Source: BS750m-G4 sp964472195
GTDB lineage: Bacteria; Bacteroidota; Ignavibacteria; Tepidaquicellales; Tepidaquicellaceae
Direction of reading: 5' to 3'
DNA length: 23,715 bases
Assembly: GCA_964472195.1 (NCBI GenBank)
Contig: CAYYJH010000045.1
Coordinates: 1-23,715 of the forward strand
How positions within the stretch are numbered: position 1 is the stretch's first letter; each line of letters opens with the position of its first letter. Of this stretch, positions 8,906 through 17,698 are shown piece by piece. The position numbers and the translations under genes are program-made. Under the pieces are notes generated by a model. The model did not search any database. It was not told the DNA's origin and saw only the letters and a program-made list of their open reading frames with translations.

Positions 8906-9426
8906 AATTATAGATATATGTTTAGGTATACGAAAGTAATAGACACTTATGTTTCAATAGATACTAATATTTTTTCATTCGTATATTCAACATTAATAAG
9001 AATATATTATAAATAAAACACACAAATTATAAAAGTAAATCAGATGTTTCAAGATCATACATGTATAGTTTTTAATCTTGAAGTACAAGCTTCGTTGTTT
9101 GTAGTTATAAAAAATGTTTTTATTACACATGAAGGAGTCGTAGTTTCAAGATGTTTTGTTAAGAAAATGCTTGTTCGTTGAATGAATGCTCTACATCTTT
9201 AAAAAATTATTTTAACGAAGTTTCAAACGACTTCCGAAGAGTGAACCGTTTGTAGAAGTATAGCAGGTGCGTTTACTAAGAAGGTTTCGTCTTTTTAAAA
9301 AGAAACCCCTTCAAATGAAGGGGTTTTGGAGAAAAAATGACTAAAAACTCTTAGCCATTTTTTATTTTAGCTTATAGTAATTAAATAATTATATAATTTT
9401 TCATCAACCCAAAAATGAATACATAT
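8906..9426. other. Gene-free region upstream of the propeller sensor
   Basis: 520 bp without a credible coding frame. It holds the leader of the sensor gene, several small inverted repeats (for example GAAGT at 9217-9221 with ACTTC at 9230-9234) and one strong terminator hairpin at 9303-9326. The less AT-rich tract around 9140-9300 has no frame and may be repeat or RNA debris. I see no tRNA or known small-RNA signature. Confidence 0.5.
9303..9326 (-). terminator. Intrinsic terminator, probably for the minus-strand gene at 9427
   Basis: Perfect 11-bp complementarity: AAACCCCTTCA (9303-9313) and TGAAGGGGTTT (9316-9326). Read leftward, the stem is followed by a tract of TTTCTTTTT; read rightward it has only four T. 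Leftward use is therefore more likely, about 100 nt after the stop of the unknown gene at 9427-9876. It may be bidirectional. Confidence 0.7.
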
Positions 9427-9876
9427 TTAGCTAACATTACTTTTTTTGTAGAAATTTTCTCGAATTAACTCAGTAAATATTGTATAATTAGTGTTTTGTT
9501 CTGTTCTGATTTTCTTTTTAGGTTTCGAAATTTTCTTGAAATATTTTGAATTATTTTTAAATGTTAGTAAAATCCATGCATAAATTTCAGATCTAATAGT
9601 GTTAATCGGAGTATTTAGAGGGAATTTCTTTCTGATTTCATTACAGGTTATAATAAAATCATGCTTCTTGTTAGTTTCCAAAGAAATATCATACACACGT
9701 GTATCATAGACCAGTTCTATGATTAGGGACATTACAGCACTTCTTCGTTTTAAAATACTAACCATCCTTGGATTTTTCTTAAGATTTTTCATTTTAAAAA
9801 AGGGTTTCAATAACCATAATAAATTATGGTTATTCTCAAAATAAAGCAAGCATAAAATATTTCCTACTTTTTCCAA
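9427..9876 (-). CDS. Hypothetical protein, Lys/Asn-rich
   Basis: I do not recognise this protein. The longest frame is 149 residues from a TTG at 9876. It is basic and has a hydrophobic N-terminal stretch (LLWLLKPFF). ATG codons at residue 29 (9792, MKNLKKN), 38 and 49 are alternative starts, and the ATG at 9880 is out of frame, so the true start is uncertain. An open frame this long in such AT-rich DNA is unlikely by chance, and the downstream leftward terminator at 9303-9326 supports a transcribed gene. No domain, signal peptide or catalytic motif can be named. It sits alone in a gene-poor stretch and could be accessory or decaying. Confidence 0.5.
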   Translation of the reverse strand: MEKVGNILCLLYFENNHNLLWLLKPFFKMKNLKKNPRMVSILKRRSAVMSLIIELVYDTRVYDISLETNKKHDFIITCNEIRKKFPLNTPINTIRSEIYAWILLTFKNNSKYFKKISKPKKKIRTEQNTNYTIFTELIRENFYKKSNVS

Positions 9877-10378
9877 ACATAATAGGAATTCATATTCTAT
9901 TTTCTGTTTAAAGTTTACTTAGATGAAATGCATTAATGAATAATAAAATATAGAGGTTATCAATAATATCTTAATTGATACTTCGTATATTTAGAAATTC
10001 CGTAAGAGTTGATCGAATGGTATATTTCATAAGTAGTAATTAGTTTATTGATCAACCCGGCACATTATAGCTTAAAAGCACATCCGTCAAAATATTTTTA
10101 TTCACATTATACTTATTATAGAATAAATATACACTCAACTTTTACCAACGTGATGGATTCCCAAAAACTCTTAATATACTATTTTATTCCCCTATACAAA
10201 GGCGAGTCTTTAGTTTTAATTCCTAAGCTCTTGCAAAGAAGAGGGTTTCCGGTATACCTGCAGCAGGCAGGGATTGAATTTGAAAAAAGTCAGTTTTTTA
10301 TGATTATTTGCATTAATTATTTCTTGGAAATTGATTAATTTTGATAATGTTAAAATTTCAAAATAAAAGAAAACAATA
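9877..10378. other. Gene-poor region upstream of nfnA
   Basis: 500 bp with no supported gene. A plus-strand frame beginning at a TTG at 10048 is open to 10338, but its composition (Tyr, Ile, His and Phe rich, no motif) does not look protein-like. At 10256-10277 the sequence ACCTGCAGCAGGCAGG resembles the reverse complement of the hairpin near 91-109, so a degraded copy of the dispersed repeat may lie here. The nfnA promoter must be near 10340-10378 but is not identifiable. Confidence 0.4.
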
Positions 10379-11239
10379 ATGCACAAAATTATTTTTGCAA
10401 AATATTTAGCAGCAGATGTTAAAAAATTTATCATAGAAGCTCCAAAGATTGCAGAAAAAAGAAAAGCAGGACAATTCGTAATTATCAGATTAAAGGAAGG
10501 CGGTGAAAGAATTCCGTTGACGATTGCCGATTCTGATTCAGAGAAAGGAACTATAACAATTATTGTTCAGGGTATTGGTAAGACTACAAAAGAACTTAAT
10601 GAAATGGAAGCTGGTGATTCTATACGGGATGTTGTTGGACCATTAGGGAAACCTTCTCACATAGAGAACTTCGGAACAGCGATCAGTATTGGTGGCGGAG
10701 TAGGAACTGCTATTGCTTTTCCAACTGCAGTTGCGTTAAAAGAAGCGGGTAACTATACAATTTCAATAATTGGAGGCAGAACAAAAGACTTAGTTATTCT
10801 GGAAGATGAGATGCGGGAAAAATGTGATGAAGTTTATGTTACTACAGATGATGGTAGCTATGGTGAAAAAGGGTTTGTCACGAACAAACTCCAGGGTATA
10901 ATTGATTCAGGCAAAAAAATAGATTTTGTACTCGCAATCGGACCTATTCCGATGATGAAAGCTGTTGCAGAAGTAACTAGACCTCATGGAATTAAAACTG
11001 TTGTTAGTTTGAATCCTATTATGGTTGACGGCACGGGTATGTGCGGAGGATGCCGAGCTACTGTTGATGATAAAACCGTTTTTGTATGTGTTGACGGTCC
11101 CGAGTTTGACGCTCATAAAGTGGATTTCAAAGAGCTTACTAATAGAAACAAGTCGTACGAATTTCTTGAAAAAGAATCCTTACATGATTATGAATGTCAT
11201 AATGAAAAAGCGTTTGCAGAAGCAACTTTAAATAAATAA
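10379..11239 (+). CDS. nfnA: NfnA-type ferredoxin:NADP reductase alpha subunit (FAD/NAD, 2Fe-2S)
   Basis: 286 residues, ferredoxin-reductase fold. The N-terminal FAD-binding barrel has ERIPLTIAD (43-51), the nucleotide-binding domain has SIGGGVGTA (103-111), and a C-terminal [2Fe-2S] site contains Cys222, Cys225 and Cys237 in MCGGC...VCVDGPEFD. Asp217 in MVDGTGMC corresponds to the Asp that, in solved Nfn complexes, serves as the fourth cluster ligand. With the next gene it should form the cytoplasmic NADH-dependent ferredoxin:NADP oxidoreductase, which bifurcates electrons between NADP(H), NAD(H) and ferredoxin. PyrK and sulfide dehydrogenase beta are related alternatives; the tandem partner favours Nfn. 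ATG start with a poor Shine-Dalgarno. Confidence 0.85.
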   Translation: MHKIIFAKYLAADVKKFIIEAPKIAEKRKAGQFVIIRLKEGGERIPLTIADSDSEKGTITIIVQGIGKTTKELNEMEAGDSIRDVVGPLGKPSHIENFGTAISIGGGVGTAIAFPTAVALKEAGNYTISIIGGRTKDLVILEDEMREKCDEVYVTTDDGSYGEKGFVTNKLQGIIDSGKKIDFVLAIGPIPMMKAVAEVTRPHGIKTVVSLNPIMVDGTGMCGGCRATVDDKTVFVCVDGPEFDAHKVDFKELTNRNKSYEFLEKESLHDYECHNEKAFAEATLNK

Positions 11240-11283
11240 ACTTTTCTAAACTTGATAACTAAAAATAATTATTTACATAAAAT

Positions 11284-12708
11284 ATGGAAGAAATAACAAA
11301 TAAAGAAAGGATGAAAATTCAGCGTCAGAAGATGCCTGAACAGGAACCGTTAGAGAGGGCAACAAATTTCAAAGAAGTTAATCTTGGTTTTACGGAAGAA
11401 CTTGCGAAGATGGAAGCAATACGATGTCTCCAGTGTCCAAAACCTGTTTGTATATCAGGATGTCCGGTTGGCGTTAAAATAAACGAATTTATTGGTTTGG
11501 TCGCAAAGGGAGATTATTTAGGAGCTGCAGCTAAACTTAAAGAAGATAATGCACTTCCAGCAATTTGCGGTAGAGTATGCCCGCAGGAAGATCAATGCGA
11601 AATAAAATGTGTTACTGGAAAGAAAAATGAACCCGTAGCGATTGGACGATTAGAAAGGTTTGTAGCGGATTATGAAAGAGAACATACGGGTATTCGAATT
11701 CCGGAAATTAAGCCAAAGACAGGTAAGAAAGTTGCTATCGTAGGCAGCGGACCAGCTGGTTTGAGTTGTGCAGGAGACCTGATTCAAATGGGTCATGATG
11801 TTACAGTTTTTGAAGCATTACACGAGATTGGCGGGGTTTTGGTTTATGGTATTCCTGAATTCAGGCTGCCGAAAGAAATCGTTAAAGTCGAAGTGGATTC
11901 TTTAGCAAAACTTGGTGTTGAATTCAAGACTAATGCGGTGATTGGATTGACCGATACGATTGATGAATTAATGGAGAACGGATACGATGCAGTATTTATT
12001 GGCGTAGGTGCCGGTTTACCTAACTTTATGAAAATTCCGGGTGAAAACCTGATTGGTGTCTACTCCGCAAATGAATTTCTTACTCGTGTTAATTTGATGA
12101 AAGCTTACAAATTCCCTCAATACGATACCCCGGTTTTTAATTGCAAGGATAAGAATATTGCAGTATTCGGAGGTGGTAACACCGCTATGGATGCCGTAAG
12201 GACTTCCAAACGCCTTGGTGCTAAGAATGCATACATTATCTACAGGAGGTCTGAAGTAGAAATGCCTGCAAGGATTGAAGAGGTCCATCATGCAAAAGAA
12301 GAAGGTATTGAGTTCGTTATACTCACAAACCCGCTGGAGTTTATCGGTGATGAAGAGGATTGGCTTAAAGCGGTTAAACTTCAGAAGATGGAATTAGGTG
12401 AACCGGATGATTCAGGCAGGAGAAGACCTGTCCCAATCGAAGGATCGGAATATGTTATGGATATAGATATGGCAGTAGTTGCAATCGGTAACGGTTCAAA
12501 TCCTATAATCCAGAAAACGACTCCTGATTTGAGTTTCAACAAATGGGGAAACATCATTGCAGATGAATCCACTATGAAAACTTCCAAGAAAGGTGTATTC
12601 GCAGGGGGTGATATAGTTACCGGTGGTGCAACTGTGATACTTGCTATGGGTGCAGGACGAACTGCAGCCGCTGCTATCGATGAATTCCTTAAGAATTCTT
12701 CTGGTTAG
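11284..12708 (+). CDS. nfnB: NfnB / glutamate synthase small-subunit-like flavoprotein
   Basis: 474 residues. The N-terminal Fe-S domain has CLQCPKPVCISGC (Cys48, 51, 56, 60) and CGRVCPQEDQCEIKC (Cys95, 99, 105, 109), which bind two [4Fe-4S] clusters. An FAD-binding GSGPAG (154-159) and an NADP-binding FGGGNTAMD (about 295-303) follow, and a second FAD contact GVFAGGDIVTGGATV lies near the C-terminus. This architecture is shared by GltD, PreT and NfnB. The gene sits 44 bp after nfnA and no glutamate synthase large subunit is present, so NfnB is preferred: it carries the bifurcating FAD and exchanges electrons with NADPH and ferredoxin. It ends before the strong terminator at 12776-12809. Confidence 0.87.
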   Translation: MEEITNKERMKIQRQKMPEQEPLERATNFKEVNLGFTEELAKMEAIRCLQCPKPVCISGCPVGVKINEFIGLVAKGDYLGAAAKLKEDNALPAICGRVCPQEDQCEIKCVTGKKNEPVAIGRLERFVADYEREHTGIRIPEIKPKTGKKVAIVGSGPAGLSCAGDLIQMGHDVTVFEALHEIGGVLVYGIPEFRLPKEIVKVEVDSLAKLGVEFKTNAVIGLTDTIDELMENGYDAVFIGVGAGLPNFMKIPGENLIGVYSANEFLTRVNLMKAYKFPQYDTPVFNCKDKNIAVFGGGNTAMDAVRTSKRLGAKNAYIIYRRSEVEMPARIEEVHHAKEEGIEFVILTNPLEFIGDEEDWLKAVKLQKMELGEPDDSGRRRPVPIEGSEYVMDIDMAVVAIGNGSNPIIQKTTPDLSFNKWGNIIADESTMKTSKKGVFAGGDIVTGGATVILAMGAGRTAAAAIDEFLKNSSG

Positions 12709-12775
12709 TAATATAATTAAACATTTAAAATAATATTCTTAATAATAAAGAAGTCTCAACAATTAATTTAACTAT

Positions 12776-12809
12776 AAAAAGTCACGTACCAATACGTGAC
12801 TTTTTTTTT
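12776..12809. terminator. Strong bidirectional terminator between nfnB and mutL
   Basis: GTCACGTA (12781-12788), a CCAA loop and TACGTGAC (12793-12800) form a perfect 8-bp stem, flanked by A5 on the left and T9 on the right. Both strands therefore carry stem plus T-tract. It ends nfnAB and can also end the long leftward mutL operon. Confidence 0.9.
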
Positions 12810-12824
12810 ATGTGATTATTGTGT

Positions 12825-12930
12825 CGTGTCAGAAGACCTGATACAAAACAGTATTACCTCTCTTCAGTTTTCATCTTAGTTTCTTACTGAGCAGTAAGTG
12901 ATTGTGTAGAGACACAAAATATTTTGTCTT
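12825..12930. repeat. Second copy of the composite intergenic repeat
   Basis: Three pieces seen at the left edge recur in order. 12825-12844 contains GTGTCAG followed by GACCTGATAC, which in reverse complement closely matches 58-75. CTTACT/AGTAAG (12883-12888 and 12893-12898) is a small hairpin next to GAGCAG, as at 129-134. GAGACACAAAATATT at about 12909-12923 is identical to 205-219, followed here by a TTGTC arm. The copy is degraded relative to the left-edge one. Confidence 0.6.
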
Positions 12931-14789
12931 TAAGTTCTGCTGAATCGCTTATCGAGTTCTTCTGTTGTTATACGGATTACGGTAGGTCTGCCGTGTGGAC
13001 AAACGTATGGCATTTCTGATTCGAAAAGTTTATCTATCAATTCAATCATTTCATCATGGTTTAAACTGTCACCTGTCTTTATTGCCCCTCTGCAAGCAAA
13101 AGATTTCGCAAGGTTGTCTCTTTTGTCAAGATTTAATTTTAGTTCGTATTCCTTGTACTGGTCTATAAGCTCCTGAAATATTTTGTTTTCATCTCCTATC
13201 TTTACATCAGATGGTATTCCGTTTAGTTCGACAGTTTCATCTTTTAAGAGTTTAATATTAAAACCTAAGTGCTGGAGTTCTTCTTTTAGCGAAGTAGCAA
13301 TTTGATAATCGATCTTGGAGAGCTTAATGTTAATCGGTAGCAGTAATTGTTGTGAAAATGAAGATTGTGTTTCTAACCATTTAAGAGCTTTCTCATATAG
13401 AATTCTTTCATGTGCTGCATGCTGGTCAATTATCATTAGCCCGGTTTCTGTCTGGCACATGATGTATTTATTTTGATATTGCCAAACATTAAATCTTTCT
13501 GTTTCAGGTTTTTTCTTATGTTCAAAAACATTCGATTGTATTTCATCAATTACATCGGATACATCAATATCTAACTCGTCTCTTCTTTTTTCAGCTTCGA
13601 AAATAGAATGAATATTCGAACCTTTTCCTGTCGGTTTAAATTTAAAACTACCGGGTGAGTCATTTTTAAATCCACTTGTGTGGGTTTGTGTTGAATCATA
13701 ACCTTTGTTTTGTTTGAAAGATTTCGAATTACTGTGGTGAAACGATTCCTTCGAATCATCAAAACCAATTTTGTTATCAAAGTCGATATCAAAAACGAGA
13801 TCAGCTTCTTTCAATGCTTTTTGTACAGCATTCTTTATAAATCCAAATACAGCGCCCTCTTCTTCAAATTTCACTTCGAGTTTTGTTGGATGAACGTTTA
13901 CATCAACTTTTGTCGGGTCAATTTCTATGAAAAGGAAAAAGTTAGGGTATTCGCCTTTTTCTATCAGGTGACCATAACCCGAATACACAGCGAAATTAAG
14001 CGATTTGCTGTTAAAGTACCTGTTGTTTAAATAAAAGTATTGATCCTGCTTTGTTCTCTTTGTAAAGCCCGGTTTTGATATGAAACCGTTAATTTTCAAA
14101 ATACTGCTTTCAGAACTTACTGGGAGCAAAGAATCTGTGATTTTATTTGTATAAATATCCCGGAGTCTTTCGTTTATAGATGACTGCTTAATATCGAATA
14201 AAGTCTTATCGTCATTTACAAATTTTAATGATATATCAGAATTTGAGATTGCAAGCTTTAAAAAAGTTTCGTATATATGTCTGAATTCAGTGTTGTTAGA
14301 TTTTAAAAAGTTTCGTCTTCCCGGTGTGTTATAAAAAAGATTTCTTACAGCAATCGAAGTTCCTCTTTCGATGTTTGTTTTTGTAACCTCTTTTACTTCA
14401 TTACCTTCGACACGTACTAAAGTACCGACATCTGCTTCATTTGTTTTTGTTTTCATTTCAACCTGCGAGATAGAACAAATTGAAGCGAGGGCTTCACCAC
14501 GGAAACCTAAAGTAAGTATGTTTTCAAGATCATCATAAGTAGATATCTTACTTGTCGAATGTCTTTTAAAGCTGTTAACCGCATCTTCTTCATCCATACC
14601 GGCTCCGTTGTCAATAACCTGCACCAAAGACTTCCCGGCATCTTTTACGATTAATGTAATTTCAGAAGAACCCGCATCTATAGAATTCTCAAGCAGTTCC
14701 TTAACTACAGATTCAGGTCTGTTCACGACTTCACCCGCAGCTATTTTGTTGCATAATGCAGTAGGTAGTATTTTAATTTTATTTTGCAT
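12930..14789 (-). CDS. mutL: DNA mismatch repair protein MutL
   Basis: 619 residues, normal for the family. The GHKL ATPase N-terminus has KELLENSIDAG (catalytic Glu31, Asn35), DNGAG (60-64) and TLGFRGEAL (93-101). The C-terminal dimerisation domain keeps DQHAAHERILYE (from Asp455, with Glu461 and Glu466), ACRGAI (565-570) and CPHGRP (597-602), the metal-binding endonuclease motifs of MutL homologues from bacteria without methyl-directed nicking. It therefore probably nicks the daughter strand itself after recruitment by MutS. The middle linker (about 340-420) is Ser/Lys/Asn-rich and poorly conserved. The ATG is 8 nt downstream of the ftsY stop, at the promoter-distal end of the leftward gene run. 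Confidence 0.96.
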   Translation of the reverse strand: MQNKIKILPTALCNKIAAGEVVNRPESVVKELLENSIDAGSSEITLIVKDAGKSLVQVIDNGAGMDEEDAVNSFKRHSTSKISTYDDLENILTLGFRGEALASICSISQVEMKTKTNEADVGTLVRVEGNEVKEVTKTNIERGTSIAVRNLFYNTPGRRNFLKSNNTEFRHIYETFLKLAISNSDISLKFVNDDKTLFDIKQSSINERLRDIYTNKITDSLLPVSSESSILKINGFISKPGFTKRTKQDQYFYLNNRYFNSKSLNFAVYSGYGHLIEKGEYPNFFLFIEIDPTKVDVNVHPTKLEVKFEEEGAVFGFIKNAVQKALKEADLVFDIDFDNKIGFDDSKESFHHSNSKSFKQNKGYDSTQTHTSGFKNDSPGSFKFKPTGKGSNIHSIFEAEKRRDELDIDVSDVIDEIQSNVFEHKKKPETERFNVWQYQNKYIMCQTETGLMIIDQHAAHERILYEKALKWLETQSSFSQQLLLPINIKLSKIDYQIATSLKEELQHLGFNIKLLKDETVELNGIPSDVKIGDENKIFQELIDQYKEYELKLNLDKRDNLAKSFACRGAIKTGDSLNHDEMIELIDKLFESEMPYVCPHGRPTVIRITTEELDKRFSRT

Positions 14790-14797
14790 TCGTTTTT

Positions 14798-15739
14798 CTA
14801 TTCGAAGAGTGCTTTAACAAAACTTTCGCTGTCGAATATCTGAAGGTCATCAATCTGTTCACCGACTCCAATAAATCTAACAGGGATATCCATTTCATTA
14901 TTAATCTTTAATACAATCCCGCCTTTTGCAGTTCCGTCTAACTTCGTAAGTAAAATGCCGGTTAATCCACCGAGGGAATTCGCAAACTCCTTTGCCTGGT
15001 TTAAACCATTTTGTCCGGTCGTAGCGTCTATGACAATAAACGTTTCATGGGGTACGTCGGGAATTACTTTTTGCATTACACGTTTAATCTTTTTCAATTC
15101 TTCCATTAAGTGAGCTTTATTGTGAAGCCTGCCCGCAGTATCTATTATTACAACCTCTATATTCTTAGATATTGCCGATTGCACAGTGTCGTATGCAACT
15201 GACGCCGGGTCTTTACTCATTGGATTTTGTAAAATTTCAACTCCTGCACGGTTAGCCCATATCTCAAGCTGTTCATTTGCCGCTGCTCTGAATGTATCTG
15301 CTGAACCGATTAAAACACTTTTACCAGCTTTTTTAAAATTATATGCAAGCTTTCCGATAGATGTCGTTTTACCGACACCATTAACACCGACTATCATTAT
15401 TACGTAAGGTTTTTGTTTAATCTCAAAATCGAAGGTTGTAAAATCGGATGTTGTTTCAGCAAATATCTTTTTTACTTCTTCTAGAATAAGAGAATTTAAT
15501 TCATCTTCATTTTCATATTTCTCCCGTTTCGTCCTTTCTTTTATGTTTTCAATTAGTTTCTCGGATGTATCATAACCAATGTCCGAGAGGATAAAAATCT
15601 CTTCGAGTTCAGTAAGAAAATCGTCATCAATCTTTCCTTTTGCCTTAACGAGCCGGTTAACTTTTCCGAACAGGTCGTCCTTCGTCTTGGTTAATCCATC
15701 TTTAAGTTTATTAAAACCAATCTTATCTAAAAATGCCAT
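14798..15739 (-). CDS. ftsY: Signal recognition particle receptor FtsY
   Basis: SRP-receptor GTPase that docks SRP-bound ribosomes at the membrane. Its 313 residues comprise a helical N domain (about 15-95) and a G domain with GVNGVGKTT (118-126), DTFRAAA (148-154), DTAGR (200-204) and TKLDG (265-269). The acidic A domain found in Escherichia coli FtsY is absent, giving the short form common in many phyla. Spacing is 30 bp from pyrE upstream and 8 bp from mutL downstream, consistent with one transcript. Confidence 0.96.
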   Translation of the reverse strand: MAFLDKIGFNKLKDGLTKTKDDLFGKVNRLVKAKGKIDDDFLTELEEIFILSDIGYDTSEKLIENIKERTKREKYENEDELNSLILEEVKKIFAETTSDFTTFDFEIKQKPYVIMIVGVNGVGKTTSIGKLAYNFKKAGKSVLIGSADTFRAAANEQLEIWANRAGVEILQNPMSKDPASVAYDTVQSAISKNIEVVIIDTAGRLHNKAHLMEELKKIKRVMQKVIPDVPHETFIVIDATTGQNGLNQAKEFANSLGGLTGILLTKLDGTAKGGIVLKINNEMDIPVRFIGVGEQIDDLQIFDSESFVKALFE

Positions 15740-15769
15740 GCTTGTAAATAAAAATTAAATCCTATTAAA

Positions 15770-16342
15770 TTAAAGTTCTCTGCTACCCGGTTTTGTGACC
15801 GGTACTTTTGCGAGCCAATCAGGGAGTTCATCTTCTTTGAAATTTTTTACTTCGAGTTTAGCTAATGAATATTGTTCTGTTTTAAAATCAACCGTTCCGT
15901 TACTTCTGTCAATTATGAATCCTACACCAATCAAGTTTGCGTTATTTTCTTTTACGATATCGATAATTTCAACAACACTGCCCCCGGTTGTAACTACATC
16001 TTCGCAGATAAGTACATTTTCTCCTTTTTTAATTTCGAACCCACGTCTTAAAGTCATTTTACCATTTTCTCTTTCCGTAAAAATAGTCCTTGCACCAAGT
16101 TGGCTTCCAACCGCAGTACCAAAGACAATTCCGCCGACCGCAGGAGAGATGACAACATCAATATCTTTATTATTGAATTTCCCTGAAATTGCAGCAGCTA
16201 AGATTTTATTATAACGCGGGTGTTGTAAGACCTTTGCACATTGGAAATAATAAGGGCTGTGATTACCTGAAGACAGAATGAAATGACCTTCGAGCAGTGC
16301 CCCGGTGCTTTTAAAAAGTTCTAATACTTCATCGCTGGTCAT
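15770..16342 (-). CDS. pyrE: Orotate phosphoribosyltransferase
   Basis: Converts orotate and PRPP to orotidine 5'-monophosphate in pyrimidine synthesis. The 190 residues contain the N-terminal GHFILSSGNHS (19-29), the flexible catalytic loop TERENGKMTLRRG (89-101) and the PRPP-binding motif ICEDVVTTGGS (112-122). The short form is usual for Bacteroidota, archaea and thermophiles. It is cytoplasmic and placed between murI (21 bp) and ftsY (30 bp); no other pyrimidine gene is adjacent. Confidence 0.94.
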   Translation of the reverse strand: MTSDEVLELFKSTGALLEGHFILSSGNHSPYYFQCAKVLQHPRYNKILAAAISGKFNNKDIDVVISPAVGGIVFGTAVGSQLGARTIFTERENGKMTLRRGFEIKKGENVLICEDVVTTGGSVVEIIDIVKENNANLIGVGFIIDRSNGTVDFKTEQYSLAKLEVKNFKEDELPDWLAKVPVTKPGSREL

Positions 16343-16363
16343 ATAATTTTTTTTATTTTGAAA

Positions 16364-17176
16364 TTATAATTTTATTTTTTTTACTTCTGATATTTTTCTT
16401 CCAAGAAATCTTTCACTTATTTTTTTAAAGTTGTTAGGAAAATCGGTTACGAAAAACCTATGGTAACCTTTTTTCTTCTGTGTATTAAGAAGATTCTTTA
16501 TTTCAAGAATATTTTTAACTTCTTTCGCGGTTTCTTCTCCTGAATCGATTAGTTGAATTTTCTTACCTAAAGCTTTTCTAATAGTATCTTTTAGTATTGG
16601 ATAATGAGTACAGCCTAAGATGACTGTATCTACTCCTATATTTTTGAGCTCTGATAAATATTCTCTAGCTGTTAACTCTGCTATTTTATTATCCGTCCAT
16701 CCGTCTTCAGCAAGCTGCACGAACAAACTGCAGGGCTGCGAATAAATATCGATATCATTTCTGTATTTCTTAACCTGCTTCCTGTATGCGTTACTTTTAA
16801 TTGTACCCAATGTTCCAATAACACCTATTTTATTGTTTTTAGTTTTTTCGACTGAAGCTTTGGAACCGGGATTAATAACACCAATAACCGGAATCTTTGA
16901 TATCTTTTGTAAAAACGGTACAGCAACTGATGATGCAGAGTTGCATGCGACCACAACCATTTTAATGTTTTTGGAGAGCAGAAATTTTAAACATTCTATC
17001 GAATATAAAATAACCGTTTCCTTAGATTTTGTTCCGTAAGGGAGACGTGCCGTATCACCCAAATAAATTATGTTTTCATTTGGGAGCAATTCAAAAAGTG
17101 ATTTGGCAACAGTAAGACCTCCAATCCCTGAATCAAAAACTCCAATAGGTCTCCTGTGAAGATTTTTCGTTAACAA
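16364..17176 (-). CDS. murI: Glutamate racemase
   Basis: Supplies D-glutamate for peptidoglycan. Landmarks in the 270 residues are GVFDSGIGGL (12-21, Asp15/Ser16), GDTARLPYG (40-48), ACNSAS with catalytic Cys78, and GCTHYP with catalytic Cys189 and His191. The start is TTG at 17176: an in-frame TAA sits only two codons upstream (17182-17180) and no ATG lies between it and the conserved PIGVFDSG, so a non-ATG start is forced. Its place in the leftward run is 52 bp after the HIT gene and 21 bp before pyrE. Confidence 0.95.
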   Translation of the reverse strand: MLTKNLHRRPIGVFDSGIGGLTVAKSLFELLPNENIIYLGDTARLPYGTKSKETVILYSIECLKFLLSKNIKMVVVACNSASSVAVPFLQKISKIPVIGVINPGSKASVEKTKNNKIGVIGTLGTIKSNAYRKQVKKYRNDIDIYSQPCSLFVQLAEDGWTDNKIAELTAREYLSELKNIGVDTVILGCTHYPILKDTIRKALGKKIQLIDSGEETAKEVKNILEIKNLLNTQKKKGYHRFFVTDFPNNFKKISERFLGRKISEVKKIKL

Positions 17177-17228
17177 ATATTAAGGTCAATAATTAATTTC
17201 AAAAAATGTTTTAAGTTCAAAAATTCAT

Positions 17229-17579
17229 TCATCTCGATAGCATTGGTCCAAGTGAACGTCCGCCTAATAGGTGCATATGCAAATGAAAAACTTCCTGCCC
17301 GGCATGTTCATTGCAATTAATAATCAATCTATACCCTTCTTTATCTATGTTCTCCTCTTTTGCTAATTTAGCTGCAACAGTGAACAACTTTCCCAAAACA
17401 GCTTCATCTTCGGGCGTTACATCATTAACAGTCGGGATAATTTTATTCGGGATAATTAAAATATGCGTCGGTGCCTGTGCGCTTATATCTCTAAAGGCTG
17501 TGACTGTCTCATCCTGGTATACTATTTCCGAAGGTATTTCTTTTCGGATAATTTTACTGAAAATGGTTTTTTTAGCCAT
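17229..17579 (-). CDS. HIT-family nucleotide-binding protein (HinT-like)
   Basis: 116 residues, the normal length for HinT-type purine nucleoside phosphoramidases. The histidine triad HLHMHL is at 99-104 near the C-terminus, with the upstream APTHILIIP strand and NEHAGQEVFH segment typical of the branch. It probably hydrolyses AMP-linked substrates; the physiological substrate is unknown in most bacteria. The ATG start is clear. Confidence 0.93.
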   Translation of the reverse strand: MAKKTIFSKIIRKEIPSEIVYQDETVTAFRDISAQAPTHILIIPNKIIPTVNDVTPEDEAVLGKLFTVAAKLAKEENIDKEGYRLIINCNEHAGQEVFHLHMHLLGGRSLGPMLSR

Positions 17580-17698
17580 GACTTATAAATTGAATAAGAA
17601 AAAGATTTAATTAAGAATTTTAAAAAGGAAAATAAGTCTTTGCAGGTTAAAATACTTAAATTGAATTTCTAATGAAATGATTTTTGCTTCCGCTCTTA

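Noticed and set aside
10048..10338. 96-residue plus-strand frame upstream of nfnA
   Set aside because: Begins at a TTG without a ribosome site, has a Tyr/Ile/His-rich composition and no motif; it is probably chance openness over repeat debris.
10379..11239. Calling the NfnA gene pyrK because pyrE is in the window
   Set aside because: pyrE is 4.5 kb away on the other strand, no pyrD is present, and the NfnB neighbour fits better.
11284..12708. Calling the NfnB gene gltD (glutamate synthase small subunit)
   Set aside because: No GltB large subunit is adjacent and the immediate upstream partner is NfnA-like.
13571..14030. Frames inside mutL on both strands
   Set aside because: They are shadows of the firmly supported mutL frame.
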